Counted from the stretch's first letter, positions 37,484 through 50,155 are shown. The stretch: DNA of 64,000 nt from Mesaphorura yosii (GCA_009869945.1 WIXG01000230.1:62001-126000), one strand, 5' to 3'. Made by a program: numbers and translations. The notes: generated by a model from the letters alone, not told the origin.

Positions 37484-38309
37484 TTACATGCAATAACAAC
37501 AAGGATAATTAGCTAAGTGTCAAATGTTTCATTATCTAGCATTTATTTAGGATGAGCACTCAATAATCAATAACAGGATTAAATGGATTATCTGTTTACG
37601 TTGAACTTTGTAATTGTGGTAATCAACTTGAGCACCAAATTGCTAGAAAGGATTTTAGATTTTGAAGTGCAGTAGACATTGGTAGGATCAAATGTCACAG
37701 ATATCGCACATCAGAACAGACAGCTGATACAGCTTCTGCGCACGAGCTCATAAAATCAATTTCACTTCGTTGACGCATGTCACTTATTATACACGAGATC
37801 TAGAAAGTTCAGGCCTTAAGGTATCGCAGTGGTAGATGTTAAGGCCCAAATGGTTCGTCAGTGGGTTTCGAGGATTGTCGATCAGTTGCGACATGTAGAC
37901 GTTAGTTGTAGATGTTCAATGACAAAAATAGCCCACATGCGAGCCACTTATGTTTTTCCCTAGAAGAGTCGACGGTGGCAATGGCAGGCATGGTAGATGA
38001 ATGTTCGTGAGTGTTATTCAGTTTCCACTCACACCTTTGTGAATTTCCATGATGGCTGATAAAAACACTTGAGTTATGTTGTACGTAAAATACGAGTCGT
38101 TAATTATAGCAATAGCAATCAATTCTGAAGTGGGTGATCGGTGGGGTACATGTCACTGGAATTTTATCCACTTTTCAAGGCAAAGGTTCGTCCATTGACA
38201 GAGATAAGCATGGCTCGTACGAGATTTCGCTATTGAACTGTCCGGCCGTCAATGTCATCGGAAAAAAGGATGAGGCTCGACCCTTGCACCACTTGAACCA
38301 GTATTAGCG
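37484..38309. other. Intergenic: ICT1/mL62 3' end and spacer
   Basis: An ATTAAA at 37578-37583 could be the polyadenylation signal of the gene to the left. An 8-bp inverted repeat (GGCCTTAA...TTAAGGCC) lies at about 37812-37846. No coding sequence is supported. Confidence 0.4.
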
Positions 38310-38346
38310 TATTTAAACAGATCCGAAGGACTGCATTTTCAGTTCC
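38310..38346 (+). promoter_or_regulatory. Core promoter (TATA box plus TCAGT initiator)
   Basis: TATTTAAA at 38310-38317 is followed by TTTTCAGTTCC, whose A at 38341 lies 31 nt after the first T of the box. This is the standard arthropod TATA-to-initiator spacing. A start there gives an 82-nt leader before the ATG at 38423. It suits a highly and selectively expressed secreted protein. Confidence 0.65.
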
Positions 38347-38422
38347 TGAGGTGACCAAAGCGATCTGATTCTCTGTATTACCATACAGTCAGTCTTTCCC
38401 ACACCCTTAGATCAGATTCACA

Positions 38423-39396
38423 ATGCGTCAAGCCATCGTTCTTCTGTCCCTGTTGGGGCTCTGCCTCGCGGGTCCCCTCAACGAGGTCCTCGAAGAAGGC
38501 CCAGCTTGCCCAATCGCCGACCCACTTGATGTTGAACCTGGTCCAATTGAGCTCAACCTTCCCCCACTTGTCGTCATCAATGAAGGATCAGAGCAAGGGT
38601 AAGTGCAAGTGGAAGTTTCGAACGCCAAGTTCACTGTCGTTGGCGGTTGATTGAATCCAGACTTATAAAACTCCTATTTTTTTATAGCGGTGGAATCGCT
38701 ACTGGTCTCTCGACTATCTGGTACAAGTACACCATCAACCTTCTCACCCTGAAAATTGACTTCGAAGTCACCCTCGAGAGAGCCTGCATCTCTGGCGACC
38801 GCTACTCTGCCACCGGTAACATCGATGCCACTCCATTCAGACAGGAAACTATTCCGTCTGGCCAATTCTCAGGTGAGCATTTTATTGAAAGTCACACGTT
38901 CGAGATGAAATGAGCCTTAATGCTAATTAATGTTAATGCTGCAATTCTGAATTTCAGGCACTGGTTCCTACCAGGCTTGCGTAGAAGACTTCCACATCGT
39001 GGGATCTGCGACCCTCCTCGTCAACCTGATCAGCAACAGACTGACCATCCGTCTCCTTTCCATCCCAACATTCACATTCTCAAGCGTCAGTGCCAACCTC
39101 GCCGGTCTCACCGTTGGCGGAGAACTGATCAACTGGGCTACATGGAACGCAAACATCAAGCAGAACTTTGACCAAGACTTGGAACAATTCAGAGCCCAAA
39201 TCGTTGAGAAAGTAAGAGAGTCTGCCAACGAAGTGATGAAGGTGAGTGTTTCAAAAGTAAATATAACAGACTTGGCTGTGCGACTGATCGACTAATGCTG
39301 CGTTTGTCTCTATTCCAGCAATACACGCTTGCGGAATTCTTGGACTTGATCGGAAGCGGATCTCCTCCAGAGCCATGCGACGACAAACGCCGTTAA
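38423..39396 (+). CDS. Secreted TULIP/JHBP-like protein, four exons, 240 aa
   Basis: Exons 38423-38598, 38688-38872, 38958-39241, 39319-39396, with every intron 76-89 nt and phases consistent. A clean signal peptide (MRQAIVLLSLLGLCLAG) precedes a short acidic, Pro-rich segment. The body is alternating beta-like sequence with little charge, including WYKYTINLLTLKIDFEVTL, YSATGNIDATPF and FHIVGSATLLVNLI. It ends in an amphipathic helix (FRAQIVEKVRESANEVMKQY) followed by TLAEFLDLI. This layout resembles extracellular TULIP-fold lipid carriers of arthropods: juvenile-hormone-binding proteins, takeout-like proteins and group 7 mite allergens. Two cysteines (ERACIS, YQACVED) could pair in the beta region. 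If the assignment is right it binds a lipophilic ligand in haemolymph or secretion; the ligand cannot be read from sequence. The gene model is strong, the family call moderate. Confidence 0.75.
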
Positions 39397-40537
39397 AATT
39401 ACAACTCGGGCTTGAAAGTTGAGACTATAAAGTATGATTGAATCGGCTTGCAAGATTTCTTATTTGGCATTTGACATTGGATAGACTTTTCAATCTACAT
39501 TTAATTCGAAATAAAAGAATTTCGCAAATTAGTTGAGATCAACAGAGTTTATGGAAAAGAAGCATCAAGCTGTTAAGCATATTGACTTGTCTGAGGCTGT
39601 CAATACAAATACCTGCCTTGCAGTTGGCATTGGCAGGGATGACTCGGCATGGCAGTGGAGAATCTCGAGACATAGCATAATTGCTTACATCTCTTCGCAA
39701 TCTCAGTTAACCGCGCGCGTTTAAGTCATTGGAGAACAAAGCATGGGTATGACTTGGGGGACTGGGAGTTGCTAGCTTTTGTCTACAAAGAGCTACCTGC
39801 TAACTTGCTGCATGCTTCCTTTTGTTCTTTGTGTGTTCAATGACCTGGGTTTTACAATTCGCTGGGGTTGTGCAATATGTTCTGAATCATTTTAGTCTGA
39901 ACGCCCAGCTCGTCAACGCGTTAGCTGCAAGCACTGCACGAATTCCGAACGACATTGGTCAAATACTGACAAGATTATTTCGTATACTATTTTAATTTTA
40001 GTCGACTAGTCGTATGCCAGTTAGTTGCTCGCAAATTCGTCGCCACTCTCAGGACGAGGACGTTAATTGCTGAAAGTCGACCTTTTGTTTCTGATGGTAA
40101 GACAAATCCGACTATATACTTCTTTCGTTGTTGAACACCTTAATTTGTGAACGGAACTCGATGACACTGACGCAAGCAAGTGTCATATTAAGAAAGTATC
40201 ATAATTAATAGTAGGTGTCTCCCATTCTGCTGATTTTCAGCTATTTTAATTGTGCGACTGAAACTGAAGTTTGAAGACACGCTGTCCGCTGCGAAGGGTT
40301 GACATTCGTTAGCATATAATTACTTTTAGACACGAGGAATTTATGAGGCAAGTACGACACCTGTTTCACCATGTTAGCTTAATGAAATTAATGACCGACA
40401 ATTTCAGCTTCTAATGATCATTTCGTATTGCAGGAAGGACTAGGATCTAGGAAGGCATTAACCCTAGGAGGCTTTTGGATTAGTTTCGAATTTGCAACTA
40501 GTATCTGGTAGAATCAGAATCCAAGTAGAACAGAAAA
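39397..40537. other. Intergenic: TULIP-like gene 3' end and Musashi-like 5' region
   Basis: AATAAA at 39510-39515 likely ends the gene to the left. Further right, a good donor (GTAAGA at 40097) and acceptor (TTGCAG ending 40433) could bound a 337-nt intron in the 5' leader of the Musashi-like gene. No coding sequence is supported between. Confidence 0.4.
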
Positions 40538-41776
40538 ATGGAATCTCTAACTCCAAACTCATCCCCTCAACCTCAACAAACAGCAACTACAACTAAACCA
40601 CAGACAGAAGATTCAAACCCGGGAAAGATGTTTGTTGGTGGTCTCAGCTGGCAAACTACTTTGGAGAGCCTGAAAGAGTACTTCAAGCGGTTTGGCGACA
40701 TTTCTGACATCGTGATAATGAAGGACCCGAACACTGCACGTTCGAGGGGATTCGGCTTCGTAACATTCGCTGATCCAGGCACGGTCGAAGCAGTGCTTGC
40801 TCAATACAACCATGAATTGGATGGGAAGAAAATTGACCCGAAGCTGGCATTCCCAAGAAAAACACATCCGGCAATGGTAACTCGAAGTAAGAAGCTCTTT
40901 ATCGGAGGTTTGTCCGCTGGCACCACGCTTGAGCTTGTCAGATCATATTTTGAAAAGTTTGGAGAGATTGAGGACGCCGTGTTGATGCTGGACAAACAGA
41001 CAAACCGACATAGAGGATTTGGCTTCGTCATCTTCAAGAGCGAGGAGGTTGCCAGCAAAGTTTGTGAGCAACACTTCCATGAGATCAACAGCAAGCTTGT
41101 AGAATGTAAACTGGCCCAACCGAAAGAAGTCATGCTGCCGTCAAACTTAGCCAAGATGAGAAACAACATGAATATGTGCATGTCCCATGCCGGAAGTTAT
41201 GGGATTTTACAAGATGCTTATGGAATCTACGAACGAGGTTGCTGCGAATTTGCTGCGGTTGGGTACGGGTATCAGATGGGACTTCAGAATCATTCAATGA
41301 CCAACATGCAGCCGATTCAAGGACCAGAGCCTGCTGACTACCGTGCAGCCCTGATGCATGGCACTAGTCCTGAAGGTAATAAGGAGGAAACCAATTCTGT
41401 TGGGACAGTCATCAGCCCACCTGTGGTAAGAAGCATCCTCAAGCGCCCTACTCAACTCGACATTCCAGGCCAGCATCAGCAACAACTTCCTTTCTACAAT
41501 AACGTCAACCAAAACCAGTCGGTTATTAGCGGCTGCTTCTACGCTGAAGTTACTTCGCCTATGGCTGGGTCAAACAATGGATTTTACTCAGCTGTCTCTC
41601 CAGCCTACGAATTGTTCGGGGGCAATCGTTTTGGACAAATGGCAGGAGCGTCATCGTTAGAGTCACCGCAACTTTATCGTTGTGAATCTCCAACAATATC
41701 AGCATTTACCGATGGGCCAAGTAATTATGACAATTACGAAATGACTCAGCTTTGCAGCTTTTTGAAAGCACTTTAA
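40538..41776 (+). CDS. msi: Musashi-type RNA-binding protein, single coding exon, 412 aa
   Basis: Two RNA-recognition motifs are arranged as in Musashi. RRM1 is about 31-108 (RNP2 MFVGGL 31-36, RNP1 SRGFGFVTF 69-77). RRM2 is about 119-197 (RNP2 LFIGGL 120-125, RNP1 HRGFGFVIF 158-166), ending in the Musashi-specific [36 protein letters not shown] and [16 protein letters not shown] also match this family rather than other two-RRM hnRNPs. Musashi proteins bind UAG-containing sites in 3'-untranslated regions to control translation in stem and germ cells. The C-terminal half (200-412) is Gln/Asn/Ser/Pro-rich and not recognisable. The coding region has no intron, unlike most Musashi genes, suggesting a retrocopy; its long intact frame and conserved RNP residues argue that it is functional. 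It could be the sole msi or a paralogue. Confidence 0.88.
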   Translation: MESLTPNSSPQPQQTATTTKPQTEDSNPGKMFVGGLSWQTTLESLKEYFKRFGDISDIVIMKDPNTARSRGFGFVTFADPGTVEAVLAQYNHELDGKKIDPKLAFPRKTHPAMVTRSKKLFIGGLSAGTTLELVRSYFEKFGEIEDAVLMLDKQTNRHRGFGFVIFKSEEVASKVCEQHFHEINSKLVECKLAQPKEVMLPSNLAKMRNNMNMCMSHAGSYGILQDAYGIYERGCCEFAAVGYGYQMGLQNHSMTNMQPIQGPEPADYRAALMHGTSPEGNKEETNSVGTVISPPVVRSILKRPTQLDIPGQHQQQLPFYNNVNQNQSVISGCFYAEVTSPMAGSNNGFYSAVSPAYELFGGNRFGQMAGASSLESPQLYRCESPTISAFTDGPSNYDNYEMTQLCSFLKAL

Positions 41777-42455
41777 TCACCCTTGACACTAGGCAGGACG
41801 TACAGCTCCCGTCTCGCATTATTTTAGAACTGACAATTTTAAAAATTTGGCCGCAGCCCTGCAGCTAGTACGTATTTAGGTTTTAATTTTTTTCGTAATC
41901 AATCCGCTGGCAATTGACTAATTGCTTGCGACTAATTTATTGACTAATCAAAGGCTTAACAATAATTCGCAATGACTACTAATAGGTATTAGGATTCGTT
42001 GTTTTTCGTTCTTTTAACGATTTCAGGTTTCAGTATTTCAGTATCTTTTAATCAGGAGTTTCTTCTTTCATTCTCTTAATCTAGGCTAGTTAAGATTTAA
42101 GATAATGGCGTACTCAGTTCGCGTGCATGACAAGTTCAAGTGCAATCTCAGTTATTATCTAACTCCCTCGACAATTTCTAATCTTTGTCTCCGTACCTTG
42201 ACCATTTTTACTTTTTCAGGGATTTTAATTTAATTTTTAGGTGATTCCAATTTTCAATGTTCAATGGTAATTTGACGACTATTCAATTAATTTAAGGACG
42301 AACTAAAAATAGACGAATGTCATAGATTTAGTTACGATACTCAGTGAATGATGTGATGCTATTTGATCAGGGTTTTATGAAATCACATCACCCATTTTTT
42401 TTTCCTGGGATTACTCGTACAATGACAATGTGGTAATTAATAATACGTAATGTGA

Positions 42456-42461
42456 AATAAA
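42456..42461 (+). terminator. Candidate polyadenylation signal of the Musashi-like gene
   Basis: AATAAA about 680 nt after the stop codon. The intervening sequence would form a long AT-rich 3'-untranslated region. It contains at least one ATTTAGT near 42325, which fits the published Musashi target consensus. Confidence 0.4.
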
Positions 42462-45400
42462 ATTAAGCTCTGTGCTTGTGAAATGAAATACTTGACGAAG
42501 AGAATCGTTTTACGAGTATTGTCAAGTCAAACCATAGCCGATTTTTCAATTTTGCTGATGTGTGGAAAAGTACCAAAGCACCTTTTATATCGCATTCCAG
42601 CGGATTAACTTCGTGTTCCATTTGGCCAGATTCAGCATGCGATTTGTTTCATCAACAATTTATTGCGCCTTTTCCCTATTTACCTTTAAATGCCAAATGC
42701 CTTTCCTGTTTACTCAGCTTGATTGGAGTTCGAATTGATTGACGGGCCTCTCCATTAAGATTCGTATCCAGCCCTCAATCCAAATTACTCAAACTCTCAT
42801 CTCATCTGTTCAGTTATGTGCTGTACGGTAATCGAGCGAGTAGTTCAGCGGAAATTAAAGGAAATCATTTGTCTGACTCCGGAAATTATTACTGCATTAC
42901 ATTACAGTCAAGCGAGTCGTTAATAAGTATTGCCTCATCGCATGCGCTCAGATGAATAAAACACGGATCAAGTCATTACTGAAATGGCGAGCAATAATGT
43001 AATTGTGGTTGTAAAAATTTATTATGCAATCATCTCAACGACTCCGATGAGTTCTTGGATGGCAATGGCGATGGCGACGAGCGATTGAGGCTGATATTAA
43101 TCTGGACTCGGCACTGCAGTACTCAGCCAACCGTGTAATGGAAGTAAGTAAATATTTCGAGTTTCGAGAAGGCACGGTAGACAGACACCCGCCCGGCAGA
43201 AGACTGAAGAAGTGTTCCTTATGGAATACTAATACTAGAACACAATTGCTATCACGATTGCCTTGCTTCGCATGCTTTTGCCACATTCGCATTCATTCGA
43301 AGATCGGACCAGTGCATTGCCGTATCGTATCGTACCGAGAGCCTTTTTATTAGATTGAACCTCTGTGTTGAGCGGTTGAGCCATCGCCATTCCCCACAGT
43401 CAAGCGCACGAGGTCAACCAAACTCATCAAATAATGTCACCTCCTGTGTGGTCGGATCTTAATCCCAGCCTGGCCTAGCTTCTTAATCCTTTTAATGACT
43501 TTTTCAGCTCAAGCAACAGCGACAATAGGAGCTTCAGCGGCGGAGTGAAGGCAATAGACCTAAAACCAAGATTCTAGATTTAGCACGGCACGGCTGGCGA
43601 CAGTCTTCGGAGAGACACAGGCTTAAGCGTCCGTCGAATAAATGAATTGAGGTGATGTAATTTAGACCAAGTCAAGCCTCACACAAAAGAGTGAGGCAAG
43701 CCACACACCAGCCACGACCAGCCAAGACAGGCACGACATGCTAACAGAATTGAGAACAGTGACAGCTAAAATCAACGTTCTGTCGTGGCAGTGCAGTGGC
43801 CGCTGTGGCGGCGAAGAAAAGAATCCCCGACTGAATCCTGGCCATGTCAGCGTGTGATTACTTTTAATAATAATGCTTGTAATAATAGACACAGATCTAA
43901 GCCGCTGCGTAGCTTTCTCCAGGAATAACAATAGGAGGAGGCTGATATTGCTTTGTAGAAGATTTTTTCGATTCCTACTGCACTGAGTCGCTACCTTTAC
44001 TGTTTACTGTGTGGCATGACATGGCGAAAGGCGTACGCACGTGGACACTGAATCCGAAGCCGAAAACACGTTTGTGCTGTTGTATGTTGAAAATGATATT
44101 GGCTGGTGAGAGACAACATTCTTGTAAAGCTATCTTGTATCCTTAATAAGATTGCACAATATAGAAAGTACAACGGGAAAGACCTCAGAAATCGCATTGG
44201 CTTGGCTACTTTTGGTCTTGTTGAGTTCACCGTGTCGACGGCATTGGAGAAATGGTCTCTTTCATTTAATCAGTGGAAAATCGCAACTTTCAGCAAAGGA
44301 TCGTCTTCGTCTTGTGATCTTCTTTCTTCATCACAATCGCAATCTAATATTTTGAATTGTCTTGGCCTGCCATGGCTCGGCTCGGCTTAACGTTTCCTAT
44401 TCTTTCTCCTTAAGTGGATCAAAAATTGTTGACCATTCTTTTCTGCCGCGCTGCGCCGCGCCGAGCAAAGCAAAACTCATTTCCAATCCTTTTTCATGAC
44501 TATGGCCTGGTTCACACATGCTAGACGAGATTCATTTGATTTGAAACGAATCAAGATTCGCATTCACAGAGACACTTACCGACCGAGGCTGAAGATCGTT
44601 TCACGTCTTACGCTACGCAACGCGGTTCGGAGGAGATATAGTAATAGCGAAATAAGTCTTTTCACTGCAGCCAGGGCCTGGAAAAGCGGTTCAAATAAAA
44701 AAGAGCAAGATTCAATTGATATCTTTTCTTCTCTCCTCCAAATTCTTTCTCCTCCAGCCCATAAAATATACTTTTCTGCCATTTGCTTTGCTAAGGATCG
44801 AGAAAGTGCAATATATTATTGCCATCGTCGATGCACACTCGCACGGAGAGGCCGCCGTGTCGGGCGGAATACAAACCAGAACAATTCTCGCCACTTTCTT
44901 CTCCTTTCCTTCGCAAATCGCAATGCGCTCGCTCGCGTTGGTTCTCCGGTCCCATGAATTGTACACGTATTATTTATCCTCGAAGCGTTCTCTGTAAGTT
45001 CATTATTAATATTATTATTGGCCTTATAATTTACGAACCGGCAGAAGAAGAGAAGAGGAGAGTAGTCCGAAATTACTTTCTTCACAAATATTATTCTTGC
45101 GCATGGTGAAAGCCTCCTCGTCAGTCATCTTACGCAGATGAAGAATAGGATTCATCAAGAAGCGACGTCTACGTCAAGTCCATTCCTGGCAAGGCGACTT
45201 ACTGTTCGGTCCGTCTTTCCGTGAAAGAGATCCTAAATTATCCTGGCTACATGGCACGACAGTGCTCGAGGTCTGTGTATTTAGATCACGTACGCACAAC
45301 GCACCGAACCTGAGCACTCACAGCCAGAGCTTAAGCTGTATTTAATAACTAAGCAGGCTTATTTCAATAGTTAATTAAAGTGCAACAGTTCTGCCTGCCT

Positions 45401-45598
45401 CGAATGAGCTGCCTGCTTGGCTTCGTGGCTTCATTGAAGATGTTTGGAATAATAATAATTACGGTTATTTACTCCTGTTTCAGCCTCACTCAAATGCCAC
45501 AACCAAATTCGACTTTCTCTTTCCTTTTTAGACTGAATGCGCAATTCTCGTCGCAAACTGTGACTCATGTCATGCTGTTTGAAATGGAATGGACTCTC

Positions 45599-46031
45599 AC
45601 ATGGGAACATCCTCGGCTGTAGGTCGAGTTAGGGCTTGAGACCGATCCAGGCCCATGGTCTAAAATGTCCGCCTGAAAAATTTTAGAACTGAGAAATGCG
45701 TTTTCGATTTTTGAGGGCGATGCAAAGTTTGGATTGTTGGCCCGATTTCGGTGTTTGCGGCCGCGAAAATTGTTTGGTCAAGCAAAAAATGTACGTAAAA
45801 ATAAACAATTTTCCCCACTAAAACAATGCAAAATTCAAATTGTTTGATTACTCAAATCTTAAAGTCGGGGAACTAGAAAAGCATGAAAGAAAGAAAGCAT
45901 TAAAGCTAATTGTTATGGTGTCGGCCTAATTTCTTTGTCTTTATTTACTCTAGTTCTCCGACTTTTTGAGCTCACTGTATATGATATCATATACAACATA
46001 ACTTGACCTACAGCCGAGGATGTCCCCATGT
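45599..46031. repeat. Nested inverted repeats, foldback-like element
   Basis: Outer arms 45599-45631 and 45999-46031 are inverted copies matching at 31 of 33 positions. Inner arms 45861-45877 and 45949-45965 match at 16 of 17. Between the right inner and outer arms sits a perfect 20-bp palindrome (45976-45995). The left flank between arms is about 230 nt against 33 nt on the right, so the hairpin is asymmetric. No transposase and no clear target-site duplication were seen. It may be a foldback/MITE-type remnant or a local inverted duplication. Confidence 0.6.
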
Positions 46032-46278
46032 CAGACCCAAATCCTTGAAATATCATATCCACATTAACTAACTTCATCTCATTCAGTTGCTTGGCAATTC
46101 GATGAATTTGGCCGTATGCTGCTGCACGTGTGGTCTGGAGTTCCTGGAATGATTCTCCACACATGTACGCGCTCAAGTGTAAGAATAATATCCAGAATGA
46201 GGATGATCCTGATCCCATTAATGCACACGTACTACTACAAAGAGCTATCTCGTATAGCATATTGCATATTGCCTGCAT
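45913..46278 (-). pseudogene. Unrecognised membrane-protein-like fragment
   Basis: One open frame of 121 codons beginning with ATG. Its composition is more protein-like than other frames in this spacer: a Cys/Leu-rich hydrophobic first third (SSSFWILFLHLSAYMCG), then an amphipathic helical stretch (TRAAAYGQIHRIAKQLNEM), then another hydrophobic patch near SSAVGQVMLYMISYTV. This order loosely recalls the last part of arthropod seven-helix gustatory receptors, but I cannot confirm it and the usual C-terminal signature is missing. The frame runs into the right arm of the inverted repeat, whose left arm repeats the GSDMGTSSAVGQV coding stretch in inverse orientation. It may be a gene relic, or chance. 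Confidence 0.2.
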
Positions 46279-49200
46279 GACTTGGAATTCGGGTTACATT
46301 AAATTGCAATGAATCTAAAATGACACGACGCGCGACTGCAAGAAACCGAACGCCAGACGTCGTATTTCCATGTATAAAGATTTAACCCGACGACACGGAA
46401 TGAAATGGAAATGGAGATTGCACTTGGACGGGACGTATTTTTCCATTTTTAATATAAATGGAGAAATAATATGCATGGTACATGTTGCTCGTGTTTCACG
46501 TCCTCGGTTTCTCTGGACTCCGACTGCAATTGCCTGCCAAGCAAGAACAAGGCGATACGCGATGAGATGGTGTGGTATTGTTGTGATGACAAACAAGAAA
46601 ATGGGAAAAGAATGAAGTGACGGCTTTCCAATTCGTACTGGTGAAGTGAACTCATCGCGTCCGCCCGCCGCGTCCCGTTCTTGAGATTCTCTCTTCGGTA
46701 GCAGCTCCTTTTCTCAGCTCAGCACAGCGCCTCGGTTTTGCGTTTTGCCGTTTGCGTGGTTGTCACTGCCTGCAAGTCTGTCTTTTCTCGCAGATCTGTG
46801 ATCCAGAACCTGAAACCCGTGCTTGCCCGCGCTTCGCATCGGGTTTGGCCCGATTTTGCTTTTCTCTTCGCAGTGGCAGGCGGTAGGACGCCTAGAAGAA
46901 TATAAAGACGATTCTGGTTGTGACTGGGACAAGAGTCGAGCGAAGAGCGTGGAGCAAGAAACGTCAGCGTCAGGCTCATATTTGTCAGTCTGCTTCTTCT
47001 CAATTTGTGTACCGGAGTAAGTGTTTTGTGGGCTGGATTGCGGAGCAGAGAAAGTCCATAACGTGAATTTTAACTTAACGATGCCTACGATGCAAATTAC
47101 GACAGTTACGTCGCAGTCGCACATTTGTGAGAGTGGCTCAGACACTCGTACCTCCTTCACATCAGGCAAATTCGACCTGAAATTGGTAAGATTATCAGCT
47201 TTCACACCTTTTAGCTTCCGTAATTGCAACGCGCTGACGTTTAGACAAAATCGAGTAGGATCGATTTTCCAATTGAATTCATCTTCATGCGAGGGGCGCA
47301 GAGAAGAAGGAAGAAAAGAGCGTCATGCGTCAGGGAAATGCAGGAGAAAGACAAAGAATTGTCTTTTGTTGCTTTGCCTCGTAACAATTCATCTCTGAAA
47401 GGTCTGAATTGAGGATGACGATCAGTGCCATCGCCGCGCCACGGAATTGGCAGGCGAGATAATCACGTACAATGGCAATGTGTAACACTTAGCGCATTGT
47501 CAGATTGTAATTTTACACCTTTACTTTGCTTTACTTTGTCCCTGCCTTGTCGAGCCACACGTAAGCGTGAGACAAAGTGCGAGCACAAGCAAATGATTAG
47601 GAGTCTTGGAATTCTCATGTGTCATTGTCACACTCTTTCCTGCATCCCGCCGCGTCCGTGGCGTGTGCTGCTGAATGCTCATTAGGAGCACACGCGCCCT
47701 GCCCCGGCAGAAGCAGCAGCAGCCCGTGGCCACGAAGGAGTCTGGAAAGTTTCAGGAATCGAGAAATATTAATGTAGCAAGAGAAAAGAAGAGTTACAAC
47801 ACTAGAATAATAAAATGCCATTTAAGCTTGATAAATCTTTCAGAATATTCTTCCAACACCTTCTCTTTCGCGGCGCGTGTGAATAAGTTGTTCCTGAGCT
47901 GGTCTTTTGATAGTTGATGGCTGCTGCGAGATGTTCGGCGTAGGCGCTGTTAAGCCCTACTCTAATTTCTTTCCTTCCTCAACTTGCTATTTACCGTACT
48001 TACGTGCCTCTGCTCCTTCCAAGTCGATTCACAATTCTGAACATCACGCTTCGGCTCCTCTTTTGTGATAGTTATCTGACTACAGTGCCATATTTTTCAC
48101 CAGAATTATTTTCCAAGATAAATAAACCCACCTCGGGAACTTTAGGGAACTTGTCGCACACAATTTTTCTTAATTTCCATGAATTTCTTGGGTCTTCGAG
48201 AAATTTTGCCAAAATATGACAGCCACCGCTGTCGCAAGTCAAACAAGCGGCAATCCACCTCAGGCGCCATCTTGCACACTAGGTTTCCTCCGCCCCGCGA
48301 AGCCGCCAGACGGGTCGTAATCATGCAGTTGGTAGTTTGTACTATTTATACGACTGTTTACGACGTCCGTTGGGAAATTTTCCACCAATTTCTAATTTAT
48401 ATTCTAATTTACGATATTCGCGTATTGTGCTCCGGTATCGTCTCCAGCTGGAGCTGTTTCCAAGCAGCTGCATCCGCTTGCCATTTGCCATACGTACAGC
48501 CTGCACCGCAATGACGAGTTTCAGTTCTAGTTTTTCACTTGCGCCTGGCGAGTCCATTCAGGTGACAGGAGCACTTACGGTCGCGCCCCAGTGCCCCGTT
48601 CTTGCGCTTTGCTGTGCGATTGCTATTGCTATTGCTTTTCACTGTCGACCGAACCATATTCACGAACCATATGAATTATTACTCTCTCAACGAAGGTTCA
48701 AGCACAATTCCCAGCCGGGGCTCGGTGCGATGTTTCGTACAAATTAGAAAGTTGACATGTTTCTTAACAAAACACAGCAGTAGCAGCGGCAGGCAGGCAT
48801 AAGCATAAGAAAAAGCACGAAAAGAATTTTGAAAAATGGAATTGAGACAGACGCGAGACACAAACTCCCGACTCGCAGACTTGTTGCACTTTAATTTGTT
48901 GCGAAAGTTGTGGCGCAGAGCTCGCGAGCACCCGAATGCGACGCATTTCTTTCACGTATTCCCGTGAAAGTACAGTCAAATTGTATTTGCATGCGGCACA
49001 AATTGCCTGAGGCGAGGGAGGAATATTGGAAAGGTGATTTGATTACTGTGGGCAGCATTTACACAAATTGCGTACCCCATTATCGTTTACATACATCGAA
49101 CTTGAGCACAAGTTGTTGATTATTAGTCCAATTTATGGATCCACTCATCGTATTTGCTTTTCGCTTTCAACCGACTACAGCCGATTCTCTGCTGGGCAAA

Positions 49201-50155
49201 AGGTATCAAAGTGCAATGTAAAAAAAGATGTGCACCTGAACAAGGCAGAAAGATAGGCGCACCTTTCCAGGAATACGGAATTGAGATAAAAGATACACAC
49301 AAAGGCTTCCAAGCACCGGGGAAAAAAGAAGTAATTGATATCAATTTGCATTATTGTAAAGAAGAACGAGGCAAGGCAGGGCAAAGGCGCCGGCGAGGGC
49401 AAGGTAACTTGATAACTTCAAAGAAGCTCGTAATCAGAGACAAAGCGGATCGCCCTCACGACATCTTCTGCTTTGTATTTGTTACGAAACGCGATTTCGT
49501 CTCAGTAATTGTAATTGTAACTGTACCTTAAATTGAGGAGATAACAAATGTACAAAGGTAAAAGGATCCATGCTAGACTTGGGCTCAGCCTCACGTTTTA
49601 CAATTTATTCAGTCCCGAGGCCAAATTCGCAACGCGACAGTGGCAACGCGAGGTTTTTTCTTTCCCACTCCTTCGCTGAGTGAGTGTTTTGATCATAAAA
49701 TTGGATTCCGACATTTTAATTGACTTATTTGTAGCTCGCAAAAATTTTCGCTTGAGAATTTCGTACAAGAGCAGGCTTTCATTGCATTAACCAGATTGAC
49801 ACTCGCGTCGTGAAGTTCTGAACTCATAAATGTGTCAGTCCGTCAGAACACAGAAGTTTATTGCATTCATGTGCCTGAAGTATGAGTCAGAGACCGACTG
49901 CATTAGTCACAGGCAGCAAGCGTATGCAAAAGAGTGTATAATAATATTAGTCTTTCTATTTTAGCCAAATTAAAATGTCAGAAAAATTTCAGTCAAGTCA
50001 AGCGATGCGATGCCAGACCGAGTCGCTCAAGATGCAATGATGCATTCGAGTCCAAGCCGAAGTCGTCGCAGTCGCAGTCGTCGCATAAAAACTTGTCACA
50101 TTAATTAAAAGTTTACTTCATGACGTACGAGCCGTGTTTGCTTTCGCGATAGTGA

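Noticed and set aside
37812-37846. GGCCTTAA/TTAAGGCC inverted repeat as a terminator hairpin or small RNA
   Set aside because: Only 8 bp of stem with a long loop and no supporting context in a eukaryotic gene setting.
46714-47229. 171-codon minus-strand frame in the gene-poor spacer
   Set aside because: No domain or hydrophobic pattern; a second overlapping frame of similar length has equally unconvincing composition.
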